Positions 39,941-48,946 of a stretch of DNA of 64,000 bases are shown here, piece after piece; the first letter of the stretch is position 1, and the number at the start of each line of letters is the position of its first letter. The DNA comes from SP197 sp965242595 (GTDB lineage Bacteria > Pseudomonadota > Alphaproteobacteria > SP197): NCBI GenBank assembly GCA_965242595.1, contig OZ251464.1, forward strand, positions 682,001 through 746,000, written 5' to 3'. The notes beneath the pieces are model-generated. The model searched no databases, was not told the origin of the DNA, and saw only the letters and a program-made list of their open reading frames with translations. A program made the translations under genes and the position numbers.

Positions 39941-41826
39941 CCGTGCCCGGTGGCTGGCGACAGGTTGCGCAGGCCGTGCCGACGGGCGCGCTTTCGGGCA
40001 GCGCGCTGCTGTTCCTGCCCATCGCCGCGGTTTCGCTTATCGTCTGGCAGACGCTGGGCGCGGCGCCCCAGGGCACGGTGACCCATTTCCTGATCCTGAC
40101 GGTGGCCGTGCTGGCCTTTTCCACCTTCACCGGCAATTCCGGCATTCTGAGCTTCGGCCACGCCGCCTTTATGGGGCTGGCGGCCCATATCGCCGGCGTG
40201 CTGACCATCCCGGTGCAGCAGAAGGCGATCTTCCTGCCCGATCTGCCGCCCTGGCTGGCGGCGGCCGATCCACCGCTGGCGGTGGCGGGCCTGGTGGCGG
40301 TGGCCATCGTCACGGCGCTGGCCTTTCTGGTCGGCATCCCGATCTCGCGCCTGGGCGGGGCGCAGGCGGCGATCGCCACCCTGGGCCTGCTGATCGTCGT
40401 CTATGGCGCCATCGTCGGCGGACGCGATTTCACCCGCGGCAGCCAGGCGCTGATCGGCGTGCCGAAGGCGGTGGATATCCCCGTCGCGCTGGCCTTCGCC
40501 GGTGCCGCCATCCTGCTGGCGCGCCTGTTTCGCGATTCGCTGCCCGGGCTGGAGCTGCGCGCCGCCCGCGAGGACGAGGCCGCCGCCGCCGCCATCGGCG
40601 TCGATGCGCCCGGGCGCCGCCTGCTGGCCTGGACCGTCAGCGCCGCCCTGGCCGCCGTCGCCGGGGTGCTGCTGGCCCATTATCTGGGGGTGTTCTCGCC
40701 CAGGGAGTTCTATTTTCAGCTCACCTTCGCCGTCCTGGTGATGCTGATCGTAGGCGGCATGGCCAGCGTCTCCGGCGCGGTGGCCGGCGCCGTGCTGGTG
40801 ACGATTCTGATCGAGGCGCTGCGCAGCGTCGAGGAAGGGGTCAACAGCCGCTATTTCGACCAGCCTGCCGTGTTCGGCCTCACCGATATCGGCCTCAGCC
40901 TGGCCGTGCTGGCGGTGCTGTTCTGGCGCCGCAACGGCCTGTTCGGCCATTGGGAGATCGAGGAGCTCGCCGCCCCCCTGTTGCGCCGCCGCCAGGCAGC
41001 GACAACCCCTCCGGACGCCGCCGGCCTCCCCGCCCGGCCGCACAGGGCGGACCGGGGCGCCTTGAAGGTGGAAGGCATCGTGCGCCTGTTCGGCGGCCTC
41101 CGGGCGGTGGACGGCGCCAGCCTGTCGCTTCGCTCTGGCGAGATCGTCGGGCTGATCGGTCCCAACGGTTCCGGCAAAACCACCCTGCTGGGCTGTATCT
41201 CGGGCGCGCTGGCCAGCCAGCGCGGCCGGGTGGAGCTGGACGGCCACGACGTCACCCGCCTGGCGGCCCACCGCATCGCCCGCCGCCGGGTGGGACGCAC
41301 CTTTCAGAATGTGCGCCTGTTCGACAATCTGACCTGCCTGGACAATGTCAAGGCGGCCCTGGCGGCCAGCGGCCCCCGCCTGGCACCGGCCGCCATGGAA
41401 CGGCGCGCCCTGGCGGCCATGGCCGAGCTCGGCATCGCCGATCACGCCTGGCGCCGGGCCGGCACACTGGCCTATGGCTTGCAGCGGCGCCTGGAGATCG
41501 CCCGTGCGCTGGCGCCGGGACCGCGCTATCTGTTGCTGGACGAACCGGCGGCGGGTATGAACGAGACCGAATCCGACGAATTGCTGGCCACCCTGGCCGG
41601 GCTTCGCGAACGCCACGGTCTGGGCCTGCTGGTCGTCGATCACGACCTGCGCCTCGTCATGCGCCTGTGCGACCGTGTGACGGTGCTGAACAAGGGGCAG
41701 GTGATCGCCGAGGGCACGCCGGGGGAGGTCGAGGCCGATCCCGGCGTGATCGAGGCCTATCTGGGCAGGCGGCGGGCACATGGCCGCGCCGCCATCCCAT
41801 CCAACCAAGGGGAGAAGGAAAAGTGA
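39937..41826 (+). CDS. livM: Branched-chain amino acid ABC transporter, fused permease (LivM) and ATPase (LivG)
   Basis: A 629-residue fusion. Residues 1-345 are the LivM permease with several membrane helices and the signature NSGILSFGHAAFMGLAAH and MLIVGGMASVSGAVAGA. Residues 370-625 are the LivG ATPase: Walker A GPNGSGKTT (408-416), Q-loop in GRTFQNVRLFDNLT, the family-typical signature LAYGLQRRLEIARALA in place of LSGGQ, Walker B YLLLDEPAAGMNE and the switch His in VVDHDLRLVM. The start is TTG 39937 (or GTG 39943). The livK, livF and livH genes follow, so one full HAAT-type importer is encoded. LivM-LivG fusions occur in Proteobacteria. Confidence 0.93.
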   Translation: MTVPGGWRQVAQAVPTGALSGSALLFLPIAAVSLIVWQTLGAAPQGTVTHFLILTVAVLAFSTFTGNSGILSFGHAAFMGLAAHIAGVLTIPVQQKAIFLPDLPPWLAAADPPLAVAGLVAVAIVTALAFLVGIPISRLGGAQAAIATLGLLIVVYGAIVGGRDFTRGSQALIGVPKAVDIPVALAFAGAAILLARLFRDSLPGLELRAAREDEAAAAAIGVDAPGRRLLAWTVSAALAAVAGVLLAHYLGVFSPREFYFQLTFAVLVMLIVGGMASVSGAVAGAVLVTILIEALRSVEEGVNSRYFDQPAVFGLTDIGLSLAVLAVLFWRRNGLFGHWEIEELAAPLLRRRQAATTPPDAAGLPARPHRADRGALKVEGIVRLFGGLRAVDGASLSLRSGEIVGLIGPNGSGKTTLLGCISGALASQRGRVELDGHDVTRLAAHRIARRRVGRTFQNVRLFDNLTCLDNVKAALAASGPRLAPAAMERRALAAMAELGIADHAWRRAGTLAYGLQRRLEIARALAPGPRYLLLDEPAAGMNETESDELLATLAGLRERHGLGLLVVDHDLRLVMRLCDRVTVLNKGQVIAEGTPGEVEADPGVIEAYLGRRRAHGRAAIPSNQGEKEK

Positions 41827-43013
41827 GACATCTCTTCACGACTCTGGCCGCGTTCTGCGGCAAGCGTCGCTCAGCCGTGGCCGCCGCCGTGCTGGCGTCT
41901 GCCATGCTGGCGGCCGGGCCGGGCCATGCTCAGCAGGTGAAAATCGGCTATGCCGGTGGCTTCACAGGCTATCTGGCCCCCTACGATCAGCCGTCGCTGA
42001 AAGGCGTGCTGCTCGCCATCGACGAGATCAATGCCGCCGGCGGCATCGGCGGCATGGAGATCCAGCTGCTGGTGAAGGACACCCGTTCCGACACCGCCCA
42101 GGCCGCCACCGTGGCCCAGGAGTTGGTGGACGAGGGCGTCAGCGCCATGATCGTCTCCTGCGATGTGGACCCGGCCGTGGCGTCGGGCGTGATCGCCCAG
42201 GCGGCGCAGATTCCGGCCGCCAGCTCCTGCGCATCCACGCCCACCCTGCCGGCGGCCGTCGGCTCCTACATGTTCTCCAACTACACGGCCGACAATCTGC
42301 AGGGCGCGGTGCTGGCCCAATATGCCCGCCAGCAGGGCTATGCCAACGCCTATATCCTGCTGTCGCGCGATACGCCCTACACCGAAAAGCTGCCGGAATA
42401 TTTCGGCCAGGCCTTCCAGGCCATGGGCGGTCAGGTGGTGGCCGTGGGCGAATACACCATGGGCCAGCAGGACTTCTCGGCCGAGGTCACCAACATCAAG
42501 GGCCTGGACCCGCAGCCCGACGTGATCCAGACCTCCGCCTACGAGCCCGACTTCCCGGCCTTCATCAAGCAGCTGCGCGCCGCCGGCATCGCCACGCCGG
42601 TGCTGGGCAGCGACGGCATCGATTCGCCCACCACCTTCGGCCTGGGCGATGTCGCCGAGGGCGTGGTGTTCTCCAATGCCGGCTTCGCTTCGCCGGGAAG
42701 CCCGCTGGAAGCCTACGAGATGGCCTATGAGGCGAAATATGGCGAACCCAACGACACCGTCTTCACGGCCACCGGCTACGACCTGATGAAGGTGATCGCC
42801 GCCGCCATCGCTGCGGCCGGCTCCAGCGACGGTGCCGCCATCCGCGACGCCTGGGACAATCTGGAAGACGTCCCGGTCGCCACCGGCACCATCACCTACA
42901 AGGGGCAGAACCGGGTGCCGGTGCGGGTGGTGGCGCTCAACCGGGTCTCGGGCGGCATGCGCGAGCATGTCGGCGATTTCTCACCCGATCCGTCCGCCAT
43001 CCCGGCTCCGTGA
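41823..43013 (+). CDS. livK: ABC transporter substrate-binding protein (LivK-type)
   Basis: A 396-residue periplasmic type I binding protein of the leucine/isoleucine/valine family. The signal peptide core AVAAAVLASAMLAAGPGHAQ ends near residue 38. Then come VKIGYAGGFTGYLAPYDQPS, LAIDEINAAGGIGGMEIQLL, PVLGSDGIDSPTTFGLGDVA and a C terminus rich in family-type sequence. The GTG at 41823 overlaps the livMG stop (GTGA) and follows GGGAGAAGGA. The substrate is not predictable: relatives bind branched-chain amino acids, amides, urea or aromatic acids. Confidence 0.93.
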   Translation: MRHLFTTLAAFCGKRRSAVAAAVLASAMLAAGPGHAQQVKIGYAGGFTGYLAPYDQPSLKGVLLAIDEINAAGGIGGMEIQLLVKDTRSDTAQAATVAQELVDEGVSAMIVSCDVDPAVASGVIAQAAQIPAASSCASTPTLPAAVGSYMFSNYTADNLQGAVLAQYARQQGYANAYILLSRDTPYTEKLPEYFGQAFQAMGGQVVAVGEYTMGQQDFSAEVTNIKGLDPQPDVIQTSAYEPDFPAFIKQLRAAGIATPVLGSDGIDSPTTFGLGDVAEGVVFSNAGFASPGSPLEAYEMAYEAKYGEPNDTVFTATGYDLMKVIAAAIAAAGSSDGAAIRDAWDNLEDVPVATGTITYKGQNRVPVRVVALNRVSGGMREHVGDFSPDPSAIPAP

Positions 43014-43723
43014 GCGAAAGCCTGCTGGCGATCGAAGGGCTGGCGGTCCGCTACGGCGCCATCGAGGCGGTCCGGAACGCCAGCCTGGAGGTTCGCCAGG
43101 GACAGATCGTGACTCTTCTCGGCGCCAACGGCGCCGGGAAGAGCTCGATCCTGAACGCCGCCATGGGGCTGGCGGCAGCGGCCGCCGGGCGCGTCCTGCT
43201 GGCGGGCGAAGATGTGGCCGGCTGGCCGCCGGAGCGGATCGTGCGGCAGGGCATGACGCTTTGCCCGGAGGGAAGGCGCGTCTTCGCCAACCTCACCGTG
43301 GCCGAAAACCTCGCCATCGGCGCGGCATCCAGACGCAACGGGGCGGCGCGAACCCAGGCCGATATGTTCGCGCTGTTCCCGGTGCTGGCCGAGCGTTCCC
43401 ATCAGCTGGCGGGAACGCTTTCGGGCGGCGAACAGCAGATGCTGGCCATCGCCCGGGCCATGATGTCGGCCCCGAAGCTGCTGCTGCTGGACGAACCCTC
43501 GCTGGGGCTGGCGCCGCAGGTCGTCGATAGCATTTTCGAGCTTATCGCCGGCCTCGCCCGGCGTGGCGCCACCATCCTGCTGGTGGAACAGAACGTCCAC
43601 CTGGCCCTGGAGATCGCCGATTACGGCTATGTCCTGGCCACCGGCGCGGTCGTCCTTTCCGGCCCCGCCGCCAGCTTGCGCGCCGGCCAGGCCGTGGAGC
43701 GCGCCTATCTGGGCACGGGCTAG
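43010..43723 (+). CDS. livF: ABC transporter ATP-binding protein (LivF-type)
   Basis: A 237-residue ATPase. Walker A is GANGAGKSS (about 38-46), the signature is LSGGEQQMLAIARAMM, Walker B is LLLLDEPSLGLAP, and the switch His region is LLVEQNVHLALEIADYGYVL. PEGRRVFANLTVAENL is typical of LivF. It starts at a GTG overlapping the livK stop (GTGA). Partner of the LivG half of the upstream fusion. Confidence 0.95.
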   Translation: MSESLLAIEGLAVRYGAIEAVRNASLEVRQGQIVTLLGANGAGKSSILNAAMGLAAAAAGRVLLAGEDVAGWPPERIVRQGMTLCPEGRRVFANLTVAENLAIGAASRRNGAARTQADMFALFPVLAERSHQLAGTLSGGEQQMLAIARAMMSAPKLLLLDEPSLGLAPQVVDSIFELIAGLARRGATILLVEQNVHLALEIADYGYVLATGAVVLSGPAASLRAGQAVERAYLGTG

Positions 43724-43727
43724 GCGG

Positions 43728-44612
43728 GTGGAGATCCTCGTCCAGCAAGGCATCAACGCCCTGGCCCTGGGCGGCACCTATGCCCTGCTGGCCCTGGGGC
43801 TGGCCATGGTGTTCAGCGTGCTGGGCCTGATCAACTTCGCCCATGGCGAGCTGATGACCGTCACCGGCTATGCCATGTTCTTCGCCCTGGCCGCCGGCAT
43901 GCCGCTGGCCCTGGCGGTGGCGGTGGGCATCGCTGCGGCCATCGCCGCCGCCGTGGCGATGGAACGGGTGGCCTTCCGCCCGGTGCGCAATGCCAACACG
44001 GCCACCATGCTGCTGACCAGTTTTGCCGTCAGCACCGTCCTTCACATGCTGTTCCAGAACCTGATCTCGGCCCGGCCCAAGGCCATCCCCGTGCCGGGCT
44101 GGATGGTGGGCGCCATCGAGCTGGGCGGCCTTGCCATCGGCGTTATCCAGGCGCTCTCGATCGTCGCCACCGCCCTGCTGCTGGTCTGCCTCACCCTGTT
44201 CCTGCGCCGCTCCATCCTGGGCATCGCCATGCGCGCGGCGGCGCTGGATTTTCCGGTCACGCGGCTGATGGGGGTCAACGCCAATGCGGTGATCTCCACC
44301 GCCTTTGCCATCTCCGGCCTGCTGGCCGGGGTGGCGGGGGTGCTGTGGCTGGCCCAGCGCGGCTCGGTGGACCCGCTGATGGGCTTCCTGCCGGTGCTGA
44401 AGGCCTTCATCGCCGTCGTGCTGGGCGGGCTGGGCAGCCTCACGGGGGCCGTGGTCGGCGGCTTCACGCTGGCCTTCATCGAGGTTGCCCTGCGCGCCTT
44501 TCTGCCGGAAAACTGGCTCCCCTTCCGCGAATCGATCACCCTTTCCCTGGTGATCGTGCTGCTGCTGCTGCGCCCCGCCGGCCTGCTGGGACGGCGGGAA
44601 ACCATCCGCTGA
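43728..44612 (+). CDS. livH: Branched-chain amino acid ABC transporter permease (LivH-type)
   Basis: A 294-residue integral membrane permease with about eight helices. The LivH signature is the N-terminal GINALALGGTYALLALGLAM and VLGLINFAHGELMTVTGY. Later GVAGVLWLAQRGSVDPLMG and VLGGLGSLTGAVVGGF are characteristic. I chose the GTG at 43728, four bases after the livF stop, with GGCGG upstream. It completes the transporter operon and is followed 13 bases later by an aminotransferase gene. Confidence 0.94.
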   Translation: MEILVQQGINALALGGTYALLALGLAMVFSVLGLINFAHGELMTVTGYAMFFALAAGMPLALAVAVGIAAAIAAAVAMERVAFRPVRNANTATMLLTSFAVSTVLHMLFQNLISARPKAIPVPGWMVGAIELGGLAIGVIQALSIVATALLLVCLTLFLRRSILGIAMRAAALDFPVTRLMGVNANAVISTAFAISGLLAGVAGVLWLAQRGSVDPLMGFLPVLKAFIAVVLGGLGSLTGAVVGGFTLAFIEVALRAFLPENWLPFRESITLSLVIVLLLLRPAGLLGRRETIR

Positions 44613-44625
44613 AGCCGGGGGAAAG

Positions 44626-45945
44626 ATGGCCAATTCGCTGCTGGAACGCGACGCCAGGGTGCTGGCCGGGATCGGCAAGCTGCGGACCGCGCCGCTCACC
44701 CTTCGCAACGCCTGCGGTTGCCGCCTGATCGAAGAGGACGGGCGCCAGGTGCTGGATCTCTCGGGCGCGGCCGGGGCGGCGCTGCTGGGCTATGGCCATC
44801 CTGCCGTGCTGGAGGCAACCCGGCGCGGCCTCACCGAATGCGCCGCCGCCTCCGACATGTTCGGGGCCGCCGAGGCGGCGGTCGCCCTGGCAGAGCAACT
44901 GCTGGCCCTGGTGCCGGAGGCCGGCGACCACAAGGTGTGGTTCGGTCACAGCGGCTCCGACGCCAACGACACGCTGATGCGCGCCATCGCCGCCGCCACC
45001 GGGCGACGACGCTTCCTCAGCTTCCACGGTGCCTATCACGGCGGGCTTTCCGGCTCCATGTCGGTCTCCAGCCACCCCTCGCAACAGCATGCGCTGCCGG
45101 CCCCGGGCCTGGTGCAGATCCCCTATCCCAACCCCTACCGCCCCCACAGCGGCCCCGACGCCGCCCGCGCGGTGCTGGACCAGCTGGATTTCCTGTTCTC
45201 ATGCGGCTGCCCGCCCGACGACATCGGCGCCGTCTTCATCGAGCCGCTGCAATCGGATGGCGGCATGGTGGTGCCGCCGCCGGGCTTCCTGGCCGAGCTC
45301 GCCCGCCGCTGCCGCGCCCATGGCATCCTGGTGGTCAGCGACGAGGTCAAGGTGGGGCTGGGGCGCCCGGGCTGCTGGCACGGCTACCGGGCGGAGGGCT
45401 TCGCGCCCGATATCGTCACCTTCGGCAAGGGGCTGGGGTCCGGCCTGCCCATCTCGGCCATCGTCGCCCCGCGCCAGGTGATGGATTTTCGCCAGGCCTT
45501 CGCGCTGATCACCACCACCGGCAACGCCGTCTGCGCCAGCGTTGCCTCGGCCGTGCTGCGCGCGATCGACGAAGAGGGGTTGATCGCCAATGCCGCCCAG
45601 CGCGGGCGCCAACTGATGGCGGGCCTGGAGCGTCTGCGGGATCGCCATCCGCTGATCGGCGATGTGCGCGGGCGCGGGCTGGCCATCGGCTTCGAACTGG
45701 TGCGCGACCGCAAGACCAAACAGCCGGCGACGCTGGAGACCGCCAAGCTGGCCCTGCGCGCCTACCGGCTGGGCGCCGTCTTCACCTATGTCGGCATGTT
45801 CTCGAATGTGCCGGAGTTGACGCCGCCTCTGACCCTGAGCGAGGCGGAGGCCGACGAGGCCCTGGACATCGTCGACCGGGCGCTGGACGACGTGGAAGGC
45901 GGCCGCGTGGGCGACGACGAGGTCGCCGCCTTCGCGGGCTGGTAA
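44626..45945 (+). CDS. Class III PLP-dependent aminotransferase
   Basis: A 439-residue omega-aminotransferase-type enzyme, similar to 4-aminobutyrate, ornithine or diaminobutyrate aminotransferases. PLP-binding Lys268 is in FGKGLGSGLPISAIV. HSGSDANDTLMRA, FHGAYHGGLSGSMS and VVSDEVKVGLGRPG (where most relatives have DEVQTG) are the other cofactor segments. Its place directly behind the Liv transporter suggests it deaminates the imported compound or a product of it. The DEVKVG variant may reflect an unusual substrate. Confidence 0.93.
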   Translation: MANSLLERDARVLAGIGKLRTAPLTLRNACGCRLIEEDGRQVLDLSGAAGAALLGYGHPAVLEATRRGLTECAAASDMFGAAEAAVALAEQLLALVPEAGDHKVWFGHSGSDANDTLMRAIAAATGRRRFLSFHGAYHGGLSGSMSVSSHPSQQHALPAPGLVQIPYPNPYRPHSGPDAARAVLDQLDFLFSCGCPPDDIGAVFIEPLQSDGGMVVPPPGFLAELARRCRAHGILVVSDEVKVGLGRPGCWHGYRAEGFAPDIVTFGKGLGSGLPISAIVAPRQVMDFRQAFALITTTGNAVCASVASAVLRAIDEEGLIANAAQRGRQLMAGLERLRDRHPLIGDVRGRGLAIGFELVRDRKTKQPATLETAKLALRAYRLGAVFTYVGMFSNVPELTPPLTLSEAEADEALDIVDRALDDVEGGRVGDDEVAAFAGW

Positions 45946-45949
45946 GGCC

Positions 45950-46735
45950 GTGCTGGGGGTCGAAGATCCGCCGCCCTTCCAGCCGCTCAACGGCGGCGGG
46001 CGCGCGCCCTGCCTGATCGTGTGCGATCACGCCTCGGCCATCATCCCGCAGGCGCTGGGCACGCTGGGCATCCCGCGTTGCCACCGCTTCGAGCATATCG
46101 CCTGGGATATCGGCGCCGCCGCCATCGCGCGCCGCCTGGCGGCGCTGTTCGACGCCCCCGCTCTGCTGGCCGGCTATTCGCGCCTGGTGGTGGATTGCAA
46201 CCGCCATCTCGACGACCCCTCGGCCTTTGCCCAGACCAGCGACGGCATCGCCGTGCCCGGCAACGCGGCCATGGACGACGACGAGCGGGCACGGCGCATC
46301 GCCCGCATCTACCGGCCCTATCACCGCGCCATCGACGACGCGCTGGACCGTTTCCAGCAGGCGGGCACGGTGCCGGTGCTGATCTCCTGCCACACCATGA
46401 CCGACAGCCTGCGCGGCCACCCCCGCCGGCCCCAGGACATCGCCATATGCTGGGCGCTGGACGACCGCATCGCCGCGCCGCTGCTGGCCCGGCTGGAAGC
46501 GCGCCAGGATCTCACCGTCGGCGACAACACGCCCTATGGCCTGAACCCCGGCAAGGACTACACCACCCCCGAACACGCCATGCGCCGCGGCCTGCCCCAT
46601 CTGCAATTCGAAATCCGCCAGGACCTGGTGGCCAGCGATGCCGCCGCCGACGCCTGGGCCAGGCTGATCTTCGACCTCACCCGCGACCTGATAGCCGATC
46701 CCGAACTGCGCCGCGTCAAACTCTACTGGCCCTGA
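45950..46735 (+). CDS. N-formylglutamate amidohydrolase family protein
   Basis: A 261-residue FGase-family hydrolase. Known members hydrolyse N-formylglutamate in histidine breakdown or related N-acyl amino acids. Family segments are LIVCDHASAIIPQALGTLG, HIAWDIGAAAIARRLA, YSRLVVDCNRHLDDP, ISCHTMTD, GDNTPYGLNPGKDYTT and LQFEIRQDLV. It begins with GTG 45950 four bases after the aminotransferase stop, so it is part of the same transcript. No other hut genes are near, so the substrate may be another N-acyl amino acid. Confidence 0.92.
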   Translation: MLGVEDPPPFQPLNGGGRAPCLIVCDHASAIIPQALGTLGIPRCHRFEHIAWDIGAAAIARRLAALFDAPALLAGYSRLVVDCNRHLDDPSAFAQTSDGIAVPGNAAMDDDERARRIARIYRPYHRAIDDALDRFQQAGTVPVLISCHTMTDSLRGHPRRPQDIAICWALDDRIAAPLLARLEARQDLTVGDNTPYGLNPGKDYTTPEHAMRRGLPHLQFEIRQDLVASDAAADAWARLIFDLTRDLIADPELRRVKLYWP

Positions 46736-46805
46736 CCCCGCCGCCGCTTGCCGCCGCCGTGCCGGCACCGCTAGGCTCCGCTGCCGCAAGGGGGAGGAAT
46801 CCGCG

Positions 46806-47375
46806 ATGTCGAGAGCGGAACAACGCAGCCGGGCCATCGCCCAAACCCTGGAGAAGGTGCGCGCCATCGAGGCGGCCCAGGGGGTCAGCCGCCCGTCGCT
46901 GGCGGCGATCCGCGCGGAGATGATCCAGCTGGCCCGCCACACCGAGCTGTTCCCTGAGCGGGACTTCCCGCTGGCCCCGAATGGCGGCGAGCGCTTCGAC
47001 GTGCTGTCGGTGGACGCCGACGGGCGCTTCGAACTCTATCTCGAGGTGGCCCGCGCCCGCATCGAAACCGTGCCCCACGATCACACCACCTGGGCGGTGG
47101 TGGTCGGCATCCGCGGGCTGGAGTTGAACCGCCTCTATCGGGGCGATGGTGGCCCGGCCGGAAAGGCGCCGCTGAAGCTGGCCCGCGAGGTCGAGGTTCG
47201 CCCCGGCACCGGCGTCTGCCTGATGCCGGACGACTTCCACTCTATCCACATGACACCGGACGTGTTCAACATGCACCTGCATCTCTATGGCACCGGCTTC
47301 GCCCATCTCCAGGGCAGGCGCATGTTCGACCGGACGACGGGCCAATACCGCAGCTTCGACAATACGCTGGATTGA
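46806..47375 (+). CDS. Cysteine dioxygenase family protein
   Basis: A 189-residue cupin-type thiol dioxygenase relative. The iron ligands are expected in TVPHDHTTWAVVVGIRGLE (HxH) and in DDFHSIHM. CDO-family enzymes oxidise cysteine, 3-mercaptopropionate or similar thiols to sulfinates. GGGGGAGGA lies upstream of the ATG. The next gene encodes a triple rhodanese, a pairing that fits thiol or sulfur oxidation. The exact thiol is not predictable. Confidence 0.85.
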   Translation: MSRAEQRSRAIAQTLEKVRAIEAAQGVSRPSLAAIRAEMIQLARHTELFPERDFPLAPNGGERFDVLSVDADGRFELYLEVARARIETVPHDHTTWAVVVGIRGLELNRLYRGDGGPAGKAPLKLAREVEVRPGTGVCLMPDDFHSIHMTPDVFNMHLHLYGTGFAHLQGRRMFDRTTGQYRSFDNTLD

Positions 47376-47429
47376 CGGGGTGTTAGATTGACGGGGCTGG
47401 GGGGCGCTGGAGCGACGGGCGCCGCATCC

Positions 47430-48671
47430 ATGGCCACGCGCCTCGCCCCGGCGGCGCTGCGCCGGCGCATCCAGGCCGGTGGCGCCTTCGCCCTGCTGGA
47501 TGTGCGCGAAAGGCGCGATTTTGCCGCCGGCCACATCCTCACCGCCTCCAACGTGCCGTTCTCCCGCCTGGAAGCGACGGCGCCCCGGCTGCTGCCCTGC
47601 CGAAAGGTGGCCGTCGCCCTGGCCGATGGCGGCGACGGCCTGGCGGATAAGGCCGCCGCGCTGCTGGCAGGGCTGGGCTATGGCGATATTGCGCTGCTGG
47701 CGGACGGCGTGCCGGCCTGGCGCCGGGCGGGCTTCGAGCTGTTCCAGGGCTTCAACGTCCCCTCGAAAGCCTTCGCCGAGGTGGTGGAACAGGTCTGCGC
47801 CACGCCCTCGCTGACCGCCGCCGAACTCAAGCGGCGCCTGGATGGCGGCGGCAAGCTGGCGCTGCTGGACGGGCGGCCCTTCGCCGAATACCACGCCTTC
47901 TGCCTTCCCGGCGCCACCAGCTGCCCCAATGCCGAACTGGCCTACCGGGTGCGCGACCTGGTGGCAGACCCGGCTGCCACCATCGTCGTCAACTGTGCCG
48001 GACGCACCCGTTCCATCGTCGGCGCCCAGACGCTGCGCCATGCCGGCGTTCCCAATCCGGTGTTCGCGTTGCGCAACGGCACCATGGCCTGGCGCTGGGC
48101 GGGCCTGGCGCTGGAACGCTGCGCAACCCGCCGCCATGGCAAGGCCTCGCCCCGGGCGCTGGCTTGGTCGCGCCGGGCCGCCGCGCGGCTGGCGGGGCGC
48201 TGCGGCGTCGAAACCGTCGCTGCGGAAGATCTGGCGGCATGGCGGTGTCAGGCGAACCGGCACACGCTCCACATCTTCGATGTGCGCCAGGGCGAGGAAT
48301 ATGCCGAAGCCAGCCTGGCGGACGCCATCGCCGTCGAAGGCACCCAACTGGTGCAAACCGCCGACGACCATATCGCCGTGCGCGACGCCCGCATCCTGCT
48401 GGTGGACGATACCGGCGTGCGCGCCCGCATAACGGCCAGCTGGCTGAAGCAGATGGGCTATCGCCATGTCGCCGTGCTGGACGAAGACGTCCGCCGCCTG
48501 GGCCACCCCCGCCCCGCGCCTCCCAGCGAGGGCGACGACGAAGATGCCCTCGCTCCCTTCGACACCGCCGGCGACCAGGAGGCAGCCGAGCGCACCTATA
48601 TCGCCTGGGAGTTGCAGCTCCCCCAACAGCTGGCTCGCGACGGCCTGCTCACCTTCCAGCCCCTGGCCTAG
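47430..48671 (+). CDS. Triple rhodanese-domain protein
   Basis: A 413-residue protein with three rhodanese modules. Module 1 (LRRRIQAGGAFALLDVRERR) has Asp-Gly-Gly in the active loop position and no cysteine. Module 2 (LLDGRPFAEYHAFCLPGAT) has the active-site loop NCAGRTRSIVG with catalytic Cys. Module 3 (LHIFDVRQGEEYAEASLADA) has VDDTGVRARITAS, with Asp instead of Cys. So only the middle module should carry persulfide. An in-frame TTG at 47388 could extend it by 14 residues. It lies 54 bases after the cysteine-dioxygenase-like gene (12 bases if the TTG is used). Confidence 0.9.
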   Translation: MATRLAPAALRRRIQAGGAFALLDVRERRDFAAGHILTASNVPFSRLEATAPRLLPCRKVAVALADGGDGLADKAAALLAGLGYGDIALLADGVPAWRRAGFELFQGFNVPSKAFAEVVEQVCATPSLTAAELKRRLDGGGKLALLDGRPFAEYHAFCLPGATSCPNAELAYRVRDLVADPAATIVVNCAGRTRSIVGAQTLRHAGVPNPVFALRNGTMAWRWAGLALERCATRRHGKASPRALAWSRRAAARLAGRCGVETVAAEDLAAWRCQANRHTLHIFDVRQGEEYAEASLADAIAVEGTQLVQTADDHIAVRDARILLVDDTGVRARITASWLKQMGYRHVAVLDEDVRRLGHPRPAPPSEGDDEDALAPFDTAGDQEAAERTYIAWELQLPQQLARDGLLTFQPLA

Positions 48672-48690
48672 CCCTGCGGGGTATGGAGGT

Positions 48691-48868
48691 GGAAGGACGC
48701 CCTTGCACGTTGCGGTGGTGTGCAACGAGACCTAGCGGTGGTGACGGCGTTGCTGGAGGCCGGTGCCGATCCGAAAGCGAAAGACGTGGCTGGCTTCGCT
48801 CCCGGGGACTACGCAGATGACAGCCCCGCTCTCGAAGGAACGGACGTCTGTTGGCAACTGCACGACGC
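48691..48868 (+). pseudogene. Ankyrin-repeat gene fragment, frameshifted
   Basis: GRTPLHVAVVCNET (48691-48732) continues after a one-base frame change as AVVTALLEAGADPKAKD and ends YADDSPALEGTDVCWQLHDA. These are the last one or two repeats of an ankyrin-repeat protein of a type common in bacteria. There is no start, and the downstream end joins a copied LysR fragment, so it is a remnant. Confidence 0.7.
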
Positions 48869-48873
48869 GCGTT

Positions 48874-48946
48874 GCACGCCTTCCCTCTCTCGCCGCCCTG
48901 CGCGCCTTCGAGGCCGCCTGCCGCCATCTCAGCCTCACCCGGGCCG
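48874..48946 (+). repeat. 73-bp duplicate of the 5' end of the LysR gene
   Basis: This stretch repeats 49865-49937, the codons just after the LysR start (ARLPSLAALRAFEAACRHLS), with one mismatch by my count. It lacks a start codon and stops matching abruptly at GGGCCG. The 0.9 kb between the two copies contains the DUF1127 gene and no full regulator. It marks a partial duplication or deletion event. Confidence 0.9.
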
